Of a stretch of 64,000 nt of DNA, positions 30,409 through 40,095 are shown in pieces. The first letter of the stretch is position 1. Each line of letters starts with the position of its first letter. The notes under the pieces were generated by a model that saw only the letters and a program-made list of their open reading frames with translations, ran no database searches and was not told where the DNA came from. Source of the DNA: Phytophthora sp. 'mugwort' (Eukaryota > Oomycota > Peronosporomycetes > Peronosporales > Peronosporaceae); NCBI GenBank assembly GCA_033558025.1, contig JAUCEF010000001.1, positions 3,410,001 through 3,474,000 on the forward strand. Direction: 5' to 3'. The position numbers and the translations under genes were made by a program.

Positions 30409-31710
30409 ATGAGCTCCTGGGTGATGACCGACGAGACGCCCACGGCGACAGTCGTTTGGATGGCGGCTGAGCAAATCGGCAAGACCCAAAACAGCGAGCA
30501 GCTCCAGAAGATCTGCGATTACCTCATCAAGTACGACAGAATGAAGACAGTACCTCATTTAATTGCTTTAATTCATTTCTCGGTCACTATGTAGCAAGCA
30601 TTGGTTCCAGACTGCTGGAGATTTAAGGAGTGCTAGACACGAGACGACAGAATGGCAAGCGTACGTAAGACCTCCCAATAGTGAGAATTACTGCTACACT
30701 CACAGTCGTGCTGTGTCACTAGCCTCGAAGTCCCAGGACGTCTGAAGCTTGCCATTCAGCACGTTTTGGACCAAATAGTACTTCACTACGAGTCGGTGCC
30801 AGCATACGGCTACGAAGATTACTATGCGGCAGTGTGTCCTTCAGTAACTCCAGTTAGTGATACTACTACACAGGACTGGGTGGAAGCTACGACTGGATAT
30901 GAATCAGCTGAAGCCATGCCGGACTACGACTATAACCCACCCAAGGATGCAACGACGGACTCGACAACGCCTCAATACGGCTATGACCAGACAGACTTCA
31001 GAGTGAGCGATCCGCCATCTTATGAAGAAAGTATTAGAGCAACGTACGAGAACTACGACAGCTACAGCACTAGCCTCACTGTCGCGGAGCAGTCTCAGAG
31101 CGACGAGAGAGACGTTGTTGAAGCCCGCGTAGTCGAAGCTGAGACCGCAGAAGAATGCGATGAAAGCGAGTTCGACCACTCATCGTATGCTGTTGAGCTG
31201 GGTGAGCCGTCCCAACGAGATTCCAGTGAAACCAGTGGGACTTGGAGCTGTGGGCAGTGCACGTATCTGAACCCGATGACCTCATCCTTCTGTGACGTGT
31301 GTGTCGGTCACATTTCGCTGTCTCTGGACGTGAAAATGACTGCTGCTACGAGTGTTTCAGCCTCTTTGCTCGTCCCGACCAAGTCGGTGGTAGATAGAGG
31401 GGTAAACTCGTCGCAGCCGGACGCTGTTCAATCCCCACAGACCAGTGTGACCTACTTGCTGGCTCCGGTCGACTTGTTATATCCTCCATCAGCACCAGAT
31501 TTTGAGGGTTCCGACACTCATGAAGATGAACCGGTAGATGCATCTCCACTTCCTCCACCACGACCAATTCCAGGTACTAGCAGTTGTGACAATGTGGACT
31601 TCCTCGCGCTTGCCTTCAGCGCCCCGACAACACAAGCACAATCCGGACGTTCGACCATTGGTAAAACTAGTCAAATGCGTCGTGAAGAGATCACTGAACA
31701 CACATTCTAA
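30409..31710 (+). CDS. SAM-like domain / RanBP2-type zinc-finger adaptor
   Basis: Three exons, 30409-30530, 30595-30660 and 30723-31710, both introns in phase 2, giving 391 residues. The N-terminal 77 residues form a helical SAM-like unit (SEQLQKICDYLI, KHWFQTAGDLRSA, LEVPGRLKLAIQHVL). A low-complexity Tyr/Asp/Pro region follows with one PPSY (residues 160-163), a WW/late-domain type PPxY motif. A RanBP2-type zinc finger, TWSCGQCTYLNP then FCDVC, has Cys at 239, 242, 253 and 256 and Trp237. The C-terminal part is Pro/Ser-rich. RanBP2 fingers bind ubiquitin or RNA and SAM-like units self-associate, so a scaffold role is likely. An in-frame Met lies upstream at 30376. Confidence 0.75.
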
Positions 31711-31826
31711 GAATTATCTGATCATAATTCCCAGATACATTAAATCACAACGATAAATAGTGGAAGACTATGCCAACTTACAGATTTTTTAGAGATTCAT
31801 CTAGCAGATCGCAAGTTAACCTCTTC

Positions 31827-33305
31827 CTATTTAGCATAGGGGCACCAGACGTCATTCATCTCAACGTACACTGATTTGAGCTGCGTCCACGACTCGATGC
31901 CCGCAAGACCGTTCTCACGACCGACACCGGACTTCTTGTAGCCGCCCCATGGGGTCTCCACGGGCGCGACGTTGTAGTTGTTAATCCACGTGGTCCCGGC
32001 CTGCAGCTGATCAATCATGCGGTGAGCACGTGTGATGTCCTTGGTGAAGACACCCGCCGATAGACCATAGATCGTGTCGTTCGCACGAGCTAGAACCTCG
32101 TCCTCCGTGTCGAACGGCAGGATACACATGACCATACCGAAGATCTCCTCACGCACAATTGTCATGTTATCATTGCAGTCAACAAAGATAGCTGGAGCGA
32201 GGAAAAACCCGTCTTTGGTCGCTTCCGACGGCATGATGCGCTCACCTCCTCCCTTGAGCAAGGTAGCACCTTCAGCGACACCCTTTTCGATGTAACTCTG
32301 GACCAATTTCATGTGCTTTTCGTGAATCATCGGACCAATATCCGTGCTCGGGTCCAGCGGATCGCCAATGCGCAGCTTCAGTGTACGTTCGTGTATGCGC
32401 TGCACGAACTTGTCAAAGATCTTGCGTTGAACAAACACTCTCGTGCCATTCGAACATACCTGGCCGGACGAGTACCAGTTCCCCATCATCGCCCCGGACA
32501 CTGCCTGTTCCATGTCTGCGTCGTCAAAGACAATGAGTGGCGACTTGCCTCCTAGCTCCATCGTCACTTTCTTCAGATCCTTGGCCGCACTGGCGTACAC
32601 ATTCCTTCCGGTGGCTATAGACCCAGTGAACGACACTTTGGCAATATCCTGGTGCTCCACAAGTGCTTGTCCAGTCTCTCCCGCTCCCAGCACCACATTG
32701 AAAACTCCCTCAGGGACACCAGCCTCGAGATAGGCTTCCGCAAGCTTCAAGGCCGTGAGTGGCGTCTCCTCGGACGGCTTGAACACCATGGAGTTACCGA
32801 ATGCCAAGGCGGGCGCAGACTTCCACGCCGCGCTCTGTAGTGGATAATTCCAGGCTCCGATGCCGGCGGTGACGCCCAATGGCTCGCGTTTAGTATAAGC
32901 CCAGCTGCCTCCTGTGAGATCCAAGTGCTGGCCACCGACGGACGGACTGACGCCGCCGTAGTAGTTCAAACAGTCCGTGGCGCTCAGCACATCGGTAACC
33001 GTCGTCTCGGCGATAGGGCGTCCCGTGTCGACGGTCTCGAGCATCGCGATCTCGTCCGTCCTGGCCGTCAAAATGTCCGCAGCATTGCGGAGGATTGCGC
33101 CGCGCTCGGCGGGGCTCATACGACGCCAGTGAAGCTGGGCGGACCGTGCGGCACCCACGGCCTCGTCCACTTGCGTCTTGTCCGCGGCGGTGAAGGACGT
33201 CTCGGGCTTGCGCGTCGTGGCATTAAGCAATGTGAAGCTCTGCGCCGACGCCTTGGGCGCCGCGTACTTGCCGTTGATGAAGGACTTGACCACACGAGCA
33301 GCCAT
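31827..33305 (-). CDS. Betaine-aldehyde-dehydrogenase-like NAD(P)+ aldehyde dehydrogenase (ALDH9 type)
   Basis: 492 residues, the usual ALDH length, intronless. Catalytic elements are visible: NYPLQSAAWK with Asn153 (oxyanion hole), FTGSIATG (NAD-binding loop), TMELGGKSP with Glu250 (general base) and SSGQVCSNGTRVFV with Cys284 (nucleophile). EEIFGMV and the C-terminal NNYNVAPVETPWGGYKKSG are also typical. The combination YPLQSAAWKSAPALA and QVCSNGTRVFV points to the BADH/ALDH9 group, which oxidises betaine aldehyde or 4-trimethylaminobutyraldehyde, in osmoprotection or carnitine synthesis. The C-terminus PYAK is not a peroxisomal signal. Divergent from the ABC ATPase gene with 161 bases between starts. 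Confidence 0.9.
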   Translation of the reverse strand: MAARVVKSFINGKYAAPKASAQSFTLLNATTRKPETSFTAADKTQVDEAVGAARSAQLHWRRMSPAERGAILRNAADILTARTDEIAMLETVDTGRPIAETTVTDVLSATDCLNYYGGVSPSVGGQHLDLTGGSWAYTKREPLGVTAGIGAWNYPLQSAAWKSAPALAFGNSMVFKPSEETPLTALKLAEAYLEAGVPEGVFNVVLGAGETGQALVEHQDIAKVSFTGSIATGRNVYASAAKDLKKVTMELGGKSPLIVFDDADMEQAVSGAMMGNWYSSGQVCSNGTRVFVQRKIFDKFVQRIHERTLKLRIGDPLDPSTDIGPMIHEKHMKLVQSYIEKGVAEGATLLKGGGERIMPSEATKDGFFLAPAIFVDCNDNMTIVREEIFGMVMCILPFDTEDEVLARANDTIYGLSAGVFTKDITRAHRMIDQLQAGTTWINNYNVAPVETPWGGYKKSGVGRENGLAGIESWTQLKSVYVEMNDVWCPYAK

Positions 33306-33359
33306 GACGACAGATATTAACTATGCGGTGGGGAGGATAATGTGCGGTTTGTGGTCGTG

Positions 33360-33373
33360 CAGCGAAATGAAAG
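33360..33373 (-). promoter_or_regulatory. Initiator-like element of the aldehyde dehydrogenase gene
   Basis: On the minus strand CTTTCATTTCGCTG contains the TCATTYY core, about 55 bases before the ATG at 33305. It lies back-to-back with the plus-strand element at 33378-33392. Confidence 0.35.
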
Positions 33374-33377
33374 AAAA

Positions 33378-33392
33378 TTCATTTTGGAATTT
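33378..33392 (+). promoter_or_regulatory. Initiator-like element of the double-ABC ATPase gene
   Basis: TTCATTTTGGAATTT differs from the oomycete Inr core TCATTYYNCAWTTT at one position and precedes the ATG at 33467 by about 75 bases. Only five bases separate it from the minus-strand element. Confidence 0.4.
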
Positions 33393-33466
33393 GTATCGTC
33401 AGCAAAAGTAACTATTTTAATTGTTACTTTTGTTGTTAAGAAGTAGTGGCCAAGTGTTTAACAGCC

Positions 33467-35257
33467 ATGCTGGCGTTCCGAGGGGCTGGCGTGGCGCTGC
33501 GACGCTCGTCCTGCGCTTCAGGCCAAAGCTCTCGACCAGCTGCGAGCTGGACCTCGTTGGCCAGCCTCTGGCGCAGCCCCGGGGCCTTGCTGCACCCGTC
33601 ACCGCTCTCTGCAAGCCGAGTTAATCGAGGTTGCCCGACCGTGACTCGGACATTCAGCACGTTACTGGGCAGTGGCGCACCAATGCGCCGTTCGAAGCCC
33701 GTTGCCGCATCCGAGCCTGTGATCACGTTTCCACCTAAGTATGAGTTGCTGAAGGACGACGTGCACTGCTTCGTGGGGCTCAACGGCAGCGGGAAGACTC
33801 AGTTCTTGGCCAAATTACAGGACCACGTCACGGCGGAGAAAGCGAGGGGGAAACTGCCGGCATCTTGCCGTCTAGCCAGTCTCAGCCTCGATGCCCATCG
33901 AGAATTCGTGACGGAGAACGGACACCGAGTAGTGGCCGATGTGCTGGGCGGTATTGGGTCTCCTACCGCTCGGGATCTGATCGTCAGACTCGGTCTCTTT
34001 CCGGTCTGGGAACAACGAGTACGTCACTTGTCAACGGGCGAAATGAGGAAGTTGCTGCTTGCTGTTGCGTTGCTGGAGACCCCAAGAGCGTCGGTGCTGA
34101 TTCTGGATCAACCATTCGACGGCCTGGACGTGAAGGCGAGGAGACAGTTACAGTGGATGCTTGGACAGCTGACGAAGGGGTTTACTAGGCTGTTGGTGGA
34201 GACGACGGGGGCTAAGCACGAGGCGTTTGCCTACAAAACACAGGTACTTTTGGTCGCAAACAGACTCGAGCAGATTTTCCCCGAGATCTTCTCGCACACA
34301 GTGCTTTTAAGGCAAGGTGACGAGGAGGACGATGGTTTCGAGGTTGTGGCTTGGCTTGATGACAAGGAAGATGACGCACGCAACAAGGCCATGATGGAGC
34401 GTTTAGAAGAGTTTTATGATGAAGAGCGCGAAAAGCGTGTCAGGATGGCGGATACGGAACTCGTAGCGCTCGTTAACCAGCTCTTCGAGTGCCAAGATGA
34501 AGCACACGTTGCTACTGCCGACATCCCCGCCGTACAATTGAATGGCGTTTCAATCTCGTACGACCGCAAGCGAATCCTTCTCGAAGACGTCGATTTTGTT
34601 CGTCAAACACATGAGCATTGGGTTTTGCTCGGACCGAACGGTTCTGGGAAGAGCTCTCTTATGCGTGTGCTAATGCAGACGCCGGGCCACGGTCTCACGG
34701 AAGGCGAGGTCTTGGTTGTCGGGCAGAAAGTGCGGCCCTCAGGCTTGACCTCTCCTAGTGAAGAAGTTATCACTGCCTTAAAGTTGCCACTTGAAGCGAT
34801 TTCGACTGATCAGCACATTCAGCTCTTGCACAGAAGCTTGCAGGCTGAAGGAGACGAGAACCGAACTGCGTTTAGCCTCATCGAGAGCAACGCGGCGAGC
34901 TCAGAGGCTGCAAGGCTTGCCATGAGTTTGCTTGTGCTGCCTGATGCAGTGAAGACGCGCTCCCTTTCTGAGCTCTCACAAGGGGAGCAGAAACTTGCAC
35001 TGATCGCGCGCGCGCTGGCAGCACGCCCGAGGTTGTTGATTCTGGATGAAATCACGCACGGATTGGATCCGTTCAACCGTGCTCACGTTCTGCGTGTGAT
35101 TGAAGCCATCGGACAGCACGCAGCGCAGCGGACTCATATGGTGCTGATCACACACCACGAGGAGGAAATCACTCCGTGCTTCTCGAGCATTTTTGAAATT
35201 CAGGACAAGCAACTTGTTGAGCGCCCTCGTGTGCAGACCCAACAAGAGACTGCATAA
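33467..35257 (+). CDS. ModF-like soluble ABC ATPase with two nucleotide-binding domains, probably mitochondrial
   Basis: 596 residues from the Met at 33467. The first ~75 residues are rich in Arg, Ser and Ala and lack acidic residues (MLAFRGAGVALRR...), typical of a mitochondrial presequence. NBD1 has Walker A GLNGSGKT (about 104-111), signature LSTGEMRK and Walker B VLILDQPFDGLD, with Gln in place of the catalytic Glu. NBD2 has GPNGSGKSS, LSQGEQKL, LLILDEITHGLDP and a switch His in LITHHEEE. There are no transmembrane segments. The layout matches bacterial ModF/PhrA-type double ATPases, whose role is poorly known. NBD1 looks degenerate for hydrolysis and NBD2 canonical. An in-frame Met at 33446 is the alternative start. 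Confidence 0.85.
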   Translation: MLAFRGAGVALRRSSCASGQSSRPAASWTSLASLWRSPGALLHPSPLSASRVNRGCPTVTRTFSTLLGSGAPMRRSKPVAASEPVITFPPKYELLKDDVHCFVGLNGSGKTQFLAKLQDHVTAEKARGKLPASCRLASLSLDAHREFVTENGHRVVADVLGGIGSPTARDLIVRLGLFPVWEQRVRHLSTGEMRKLLLAVALLETPRASVLILDQPFDGLDVKARRQLQWMLGQLTKGFTRLLVETTGAKHEAFAYKTQVLLVANRLEQIFPEIFSHTVLLRQGDEEDDGFEVVAWLDDKEDDARNKAMMERLEEFYDEEREKRVRMADTELVALVNQLFECQDEAHVATADIPAVQLNGVSISYDRKRILLEDVDFVRQTHEHWVLLGPNGSGKSSLMRVLMQTPGHGLTEGEVLVVGQKVRPSGLTSPSEEVITALKLPLEAISTDQHIQLLHRSLQAEGDENRTAFSLIESNAASSEAARLAMSLLVLPDAVKTRSLSELSQGEQKLALIARALAARPRLLILDEITHGLDPFNRAHVLRVIEAIGQHAAQRTHMVLITHHEEEITPCFSSIFEIQDKQLVERPRVQTQQETA

Positions 35258-35405
35258 GCGAAACGAGATAAGATCAATTGGCATCGAGACGTACGCGACA
35301 ATATGGACGATGTCATGAGGCTGTTCATTGAATAGCACGCTGAATTGTGAGCATATCGAGAGTGAGCTGGGAAAAGAGGAATGCGGCAAACTACGTGTCG
35401 TCTGC

Positions 35406-37456
35406 TTACGAAGTGCCGTAGAGTAGCTCTGGTCCTTCATGCGAATTGGCAGACGATCGAGCAGTTGCATGACGCAGACGAATGTAGTGCTGGCGACGGT
35501 GTCGTTGATGAGCTGCTAAGGCTACACCTAACGCCATCGCCGAAAGAGCACACAGGAAAAACAGCGGGTAGCGGAAGTACATGTACGTCTCGTAACTTGG
35601 AAGTTCGTCCAAAGATTTGTTCAGCGACGATTCCTGAGTGACCACGTTTTTTGCGACGGGGCCACCACGGGGAATGATAGCATCGTCATCACGAGCGCAT
35701 GTTGGAGCGCGATGTCCATTCTTGCATGTGCACTTCGCACCCGGTCCCTCCGAGCAAAATCCGTAGCCTGAGCAGAAAGGTGTAATCGAGCCGTCAGACA
35801 TGTAAACCCCCGCTGACAGCCAGCACGGGTCAATCGTTGGTTTCTCCATACTGACGCTAGGAATCTTAGAAGCACCGCAAGACTTTGCGGCCACAGGCTT
35901 GCGGGGCTTCGGAAACTCGACAGCGTTGGTGTAGCTGCTGGGATTTGCCAAGCAACCCTTGTCATTGCCGTTTGCCGCGCAGTTGTAAGCAGGGAGTTCG
36001 CCGGCAGCAACACAGAGATCGTGATCCAGCGTTTTGTAAAACCCGGCCACACTCGAGTCCATCCATCGAGCGCGTCCCAGAACCGCGTTTTGCAGGTCGT
36101 TGACCTCATCGTCATAGCTGCCCTTGGATTTTGCCTCGACATTCGCGCATTGCACGTTGTCACTCTTCCAACCGACGCAATTTTTCAACTGACGACGAAT
36201 TGGCTCAGCGCTTGTTTGGATGAACGACTTGATAGACTCGTCGCTCCAGGCCGTCGAGCGCAACTGAGCCCAGCGCTGTTGAACGAGAGATGCGAACTTG
36301 TAATTACATGCGAGGCGCTTCCAAAACGTGTGAATCGTGTACATCCAAGCCGTCGTGGAGCCAACTTTCCCGTACGCCAGATTAAAATCCCAGACGGGGC
36401 CAGCATTGATCGATTGACCGCGGTCCTTGAAGAAGTACGTGCTGCGGCGGTAAGCGTCCGAATTCTCCGACAACTCGGAGTGCAAGAAGTAGTCTACAAA
36501 TGAACCAATGTCAATATGCTCCTCTAGTCCATCCGGGTGGGTCATGTTGTCGAAAAGGTACTGATACAAACGAGGAAGCGGACCAGTTTCGGGCGACACG
36601 AAGTAATCACGCATAGTTTTTGTGAGAGCTTTCGGTTCTGGGAACGTCAGGATGGGCCGCGCACCAGCGCCAAAGAGACCGGTGGCTTCATTCAGCACGA
36701 CATTGGGTGAGTAATCGCCGTAACCAAGTGGATTATTTTGCCATGCCCAACCTCCAGACAGCTCTTCCTTGCTCTGGCAAGCACTGTTCATTTGGCTCAG
36801 CCCGACACGGTTTGGGGTGTACGCAATCTTTTCCAAAGCCAGGTAGATGCCACGATACCGTGGGCTCCAGTCATTTGCATCCAATTTGTCACGAACGAAT
36901 ACCACAATGTGGCGGGTTCGAGGGGAGTAGCGATCCGTGCCGCGGAACATCCAGTGAGCGAGATGGTTGCGCATCAAGCTAGCATCAACTGTTGGGCCGT
37001 TAAGCACAAAAGTTCGATCCGCTGGAAACCCTAGCAGCTCGCCATCTTCATTCAGTTCAACCGCTATCTGGTGCTTCATGAAATGGAGACTGGATTGTCC
37101 GCGGTAGTGAACGCTCGCCGGGTAAACCGCAGTTCGGTTCCCTTTCAGGCAGTTGAGAGTGCCTTTCGGGTTGTCAATAACTTCGATGTTAGCCTCCACC
37201 GAGTCCCTCATGCAATCAGGTGCTGGCAGGCGAGGCTGGTTACATGTCTCAGTTGGCAGCTTCACCGTAGTTGGTGACACGATCACGATCGGCAACTCGT
37301 AGCACGCTAAATTCAAAGCAAGCAGTTAGATTTCCACAACGCCCATTACTGAGCAATTCGTTTTCAGAAGTTCTCACTGTTGTCTGACGCTAGCACCATG
37401 TCGCCGCGCCACCCAACCAATGCCAACAGCAACGTCTGGAGGATTGCACACTTCAT
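35406..37456 (-). CDS. CotH-domain type I membrane protein with EGF-like module
   Basis: Two exons, 37378-37456 and 35406-37306, phase 1, 659 residues. The short first exon supplies a signal peptide (MKCAILQTLLLALVGW). The body is a CotH/H-type kinase domain: VHYRGQSSLHFMKHQIAVEL, a R..LAHWMF segment, RYRGIYLALEKI and GPVWDFNLAYG with the metal-binding DFN at about 333-335. After the domain comes a Cys-rich EGF-like module (CSGYGFCSEGPGAKCTCKNG), then one transmembrane segment near 613-632 (YPLFFLCALSAMALGVALAA) and a short His/Arg-rich cytoplasmic tail. CotH kinases phosphorylate spore coat proteins in Bacillus, and CotH proteins of Mucorales are surface ligands. A cell-surface or secretory-pathway kinase is a fair inference here. 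Confidence 0.85.
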
Positions 37457-37825
37457 CCTCGCTCTTGCTCAACTTCCCCTCAAAAGTATGCCCCGTGTCG
37501 TAGAAACCTGAACCGTAGAGCTTGCCCTTGCTGCTTCAAATTCGCAAATGCAAAAGCTCCACACTTACTCGTAACCCTTAGACGACGGGAAATGACACAG
37601 TCGATGGACCAGAGGCATCATGGGATTCTACGAGACCTATACTTCAATCAGTTTCATGCTCCACTCCTCGAAATACGCAGGAAGCACGATCGCATGCTAT
37701 CTCTAAATGCTCAGCGAAGAGGGGGGGGGGATAAATACGGAAGGTGAACTAGGCAAATGCCACCCCTCCCTTTACTGTTCAAGAGACGTCTATCTCTGAC
37801 CTCAAACGGCCAAGTTCATCTTACC
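37457..37825. other. Intergenic region between two minus-strand genes
   Basis: About 370 bases holding the CotH-like promoter and the end of the coiled-coil gene. It has a run of ten G at 37721-37730 and a minus-strand TCATTTCCCGTC (within 37583-37600) that could be an initiator. No gene seen. Confidence 0.4.
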
Positions 37826-39952
37826 TCACTGACCTGGTAAGTCCATCATGGCAACTAACGCGCGCGCCGATGCCGCAATCGAGTCGTTTCGTACAGCGTT
37901 GCCGTCGCTGTTTGGGGTAAGGTCGCTCAGAAAATATAAAACTGCGAGAAATGTTTGCACTTGGTCGTCGCTACCCAGCTCTCTACGTAGATCCACGTAG
38001 CGGGCAAGCAAGCCTAGCAGCGCAAATGCTTCCTGGATTAGGTCCATACGAAACTGGTCATTCAGCAACTCCTGTGTAAACCAGCTTTCTCTGTCGACGC
38101 TTGTTGTGCGGGCATCAAATGTCTCTTGGTGAAGTAGCTGGGCCAAATAATAAATAATCGAGCGATATCCGTCTGCGTCGCCGGGGTGACCGTGAGTGCT
38201 TTCGAGCACGAAGTGGATTCCTTCAGCTGGAAACGACGTGGTGATTGATATCATCAGCTTTACGATCTGGTACTTGAGTGTCCGGAAATTCGTGATTTCA
38301 ACTGAGGATAAAGCTCCTTCATGCGCCAACATCTTGGCGCATCGATTAAATAGCAACGATTTCTTGGACTCGGTTTCCACTTCAGTAAAGACTTCTGGAA
38401 CGCGTAGTAGCTGGGAAAGCAGTCCAAGTGCTTGCGCTTTCACGGTAGGAAGACCCTTTGGGGTCAACAAAATAGCTGGAATAACGTTACTTGCTAGCAA
38501 GGGCTTGAAATCTGGCGTTAATGCGCGTCGATGCGTAAGCCCAAGATCGATCCAGAAACAAAGCACGCACAGACCATCTTTTACAACGGCAGGCTCCTTG
38601 AGATTGTTCTTTATCACTCTACAAAGCGCACCCACCACCTTCGAACGAAGCAGCCGCTGTTCTGAAGCAGCTTCCGCTGCAGATAACTGCATCTGGTCGC
38701 TTTGTACCACAGAATCGTAATCCGATCGTGCTGACAAATAATCGTCCAACGAGGTGTAGCGCAATCCGGACAATGTAATGCGCGGGTGCTCCATGCTATT
38801 CGAGTTGTGCTTCAACCCGGCAGCCAAAGACGAAAGTTCGTCAGAAGGCGACGAAGCCACAAGAATAAAATGCTGAAAATGCGCACTGTGATGCATCAGC
38901 AAGTACATGACGCGCAGCACACTGCAAATCACAGTCCACTCCAAATCCGTCGGCGCTGCGAGGTACTTCATGAGCACTGGTGCAAGAGCAACAGCCGATA
39001 CATCTCCTGCCAGCATTTTCCCTATCACATCGTAGAGCTCCCGCGCACGTTCCGTCGCCAAAGTATTCTGCGCAGTATTTGCCTCCCGAGCAACACTCAA
39101 AAGCGAAGCGTGTGCTTGGGCCGATGCTCTCCCCGCGAGCTGTGAAAATACACTCTGCGACAACGGAATGCCGCTGGATGCTTGCGGCATCGAGTCATTC
39201 ATTGAATTGCTCGATGATCCGTGGACATACTGCGATGGCGTCAAGCTGTGGTATCCTTGCGGCGGCTGCGTTCGGTCATCATCGGGATTCGGCGTCACAT
39301 TATCTCGAGGATCGACAGCCACAGTGCCGTTAAGCAACGTAAGTAGATCCCTCGACGTCCCTGTTAATAAGTACGACATCAGCCTCGCGTTCTCCTCTTT
39401 CAGATCACCACTACCACCCTCTCTATTCTCCCCTCCAAGCTTCAGCTCGGTCTGGACGGCAGTCTCTACCACTGGCACCGGCGGCGGCCTCGTCGCCTGC
39501 TGCGACTGCTGCAAATGTTGCTGGGATAGAACCTTGGACTGCCCGGCAGCTAGGAAGCTCTCGTGCTTGCGGCGCTTGGTGGCCATGAGCCTGCGCTCGG
39601 CGTCGCGGCGTTTAGTCTCGATCGTGTGCTTTCGCTGTAGCTCTTCCACCTCCTTGATGGCGCGCAGCTTGGCACGCTCGGCGTTCTTCAGCTTCTCGGA
39701 CATGAAGGCGAGATTGGACTCGAGCGCCGTCAGCCGGTTCTGCATCTCGTGCTCCTTCTTTTCGCTTTCTAGCTTGGTCTCCGTCTCGAAGAGCGACATG
39801 CTATCGCGCAGGTCGAATATTTCCTCCTCTGCCTCCTTCAGCCTGGACGTCATGATGCACAGCATGCCCTCCGCTTCGCCGTTCGCGTGCTGCATAGGCA
39901 GCAGAGCCTGCTGTATCTGCGCGCGGTCGTCCGGTGGCGCGCCGCCATACAT
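37826..39952 (-). CDS. Coiled-coil and helical-repeat protein (ATRIP-like organisation, unconfirmed)
   Basis: 708 residues, one exon. Residues ~30-135 are strongly coiled-coil (RLKEAEEEIFDLRDSM, LKNAERAKLRAIKEVEELQR), ending in a basic stretch (KRRDAERRLMATKRRKH). A disordered Pro/Gln-rich linker precedes about 430 residues of helical, ARM/HEAT-like sequence (LRSKVVGALCRVIKNNL, KAQALGLLSQLLRVPEVF, DLIQEAFALLGLLARYVDL). An N-terminal coiled coil, a basic patch and a helical-repeat C-terminus are the layout of ATR-interacting proteins, but I see no diagnostic ATRIP motif. Divergent from the FAR1-dCTPP fusion with 143 bases between starts. The coding call is firm; the function is open. Confidence 0.7.
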   Translation of the reverse strand: MYGGAPPDDRAQIQQALLPMQHANGEAEGMLCIMTSRLKEAEEEIFDLRDSMSLFETETKLESEKKEHEMQNRLTALESNLAFMSEKLKNAERAKLRAIKEVEELQRKHTIETKRRDAERRLMATKRRKHESFLAAGQSKVLSQQHLQQSQQATRPPPVPVVETAVQTELKLGGENREGGSGDLKEENARLMSYLLTGTSRDLLTLLNGTVAVDPRDNVTPNPDDDRTQPPQGYHSLTPSQYVHGSSSNSMNDSMPQASSGIPLSQSVFSQLAGRASAQAHASLLSVAREANTAQNTLATERARELYDVIGKMLAGDVSAVALAPVLMKYLAAPTDLEWTVICSVLRVMYLLMHHSAHFQHFILVASSPSDELSSLAAGLKHNSNSMEHPRITLSGLRYTSLDDYLSARSDYDSVVQSDQMQLSAAEAASEQRLLRSKVVGALCRVIKNNLKEPAVVKDGLCVLCFWIDLGLTHRRALTPDFKPLLASNVIPAILLTPKGLPTVKAQALGLLSQLLRVPEVFTEVETESKKSLLFNRCAKMLAHEGALSSVEITNFRTLKYQIVKLMISITTSFPAEGIHFVLESTHGHPGDADGYRSIIYYLAQLLHQETFDARTTSVDRESWFTQELLNDQFRMDLIQEAFALLGLLARYVDLRRELGSDDQVQTFLAVLYFLSDLTPNSDGNAVRNDSIAASARALVAMMDLPGQ

Positions 39953-40078
39953 GGTTGTGCTTCGAGAGTGCGGAATTGGTCGAGAGTTGCAGTGACCATC
40001 ACTCCCTATTTACCATTTGTAAGCACATACTAAACCCAACTTTACAGTCTGATAAAATCTGAGTCTTATGCATCCCAG

Positions 40079-40089
40079 TCATTTTTAGT
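40079..40089 (+). promoter_or_regulatory. Initiator-like element of the FAR1-dCTPP fusion gene
   Basis: TCATTTTTAGT carries the TCATTYY core only about seven bases before the ATG at 40096, implying an extremely short leader if used. Weak evidence. Confidence 0.25.
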
Positions 40090-40095
40090 GCGGCG

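Noticed and set aside
32925..33320. Plus ORF antisense to the aldehyde dehydrogenase
   Set aside because: Shadow of a strongly conserved ALDH coding sequence, without domains of its own.
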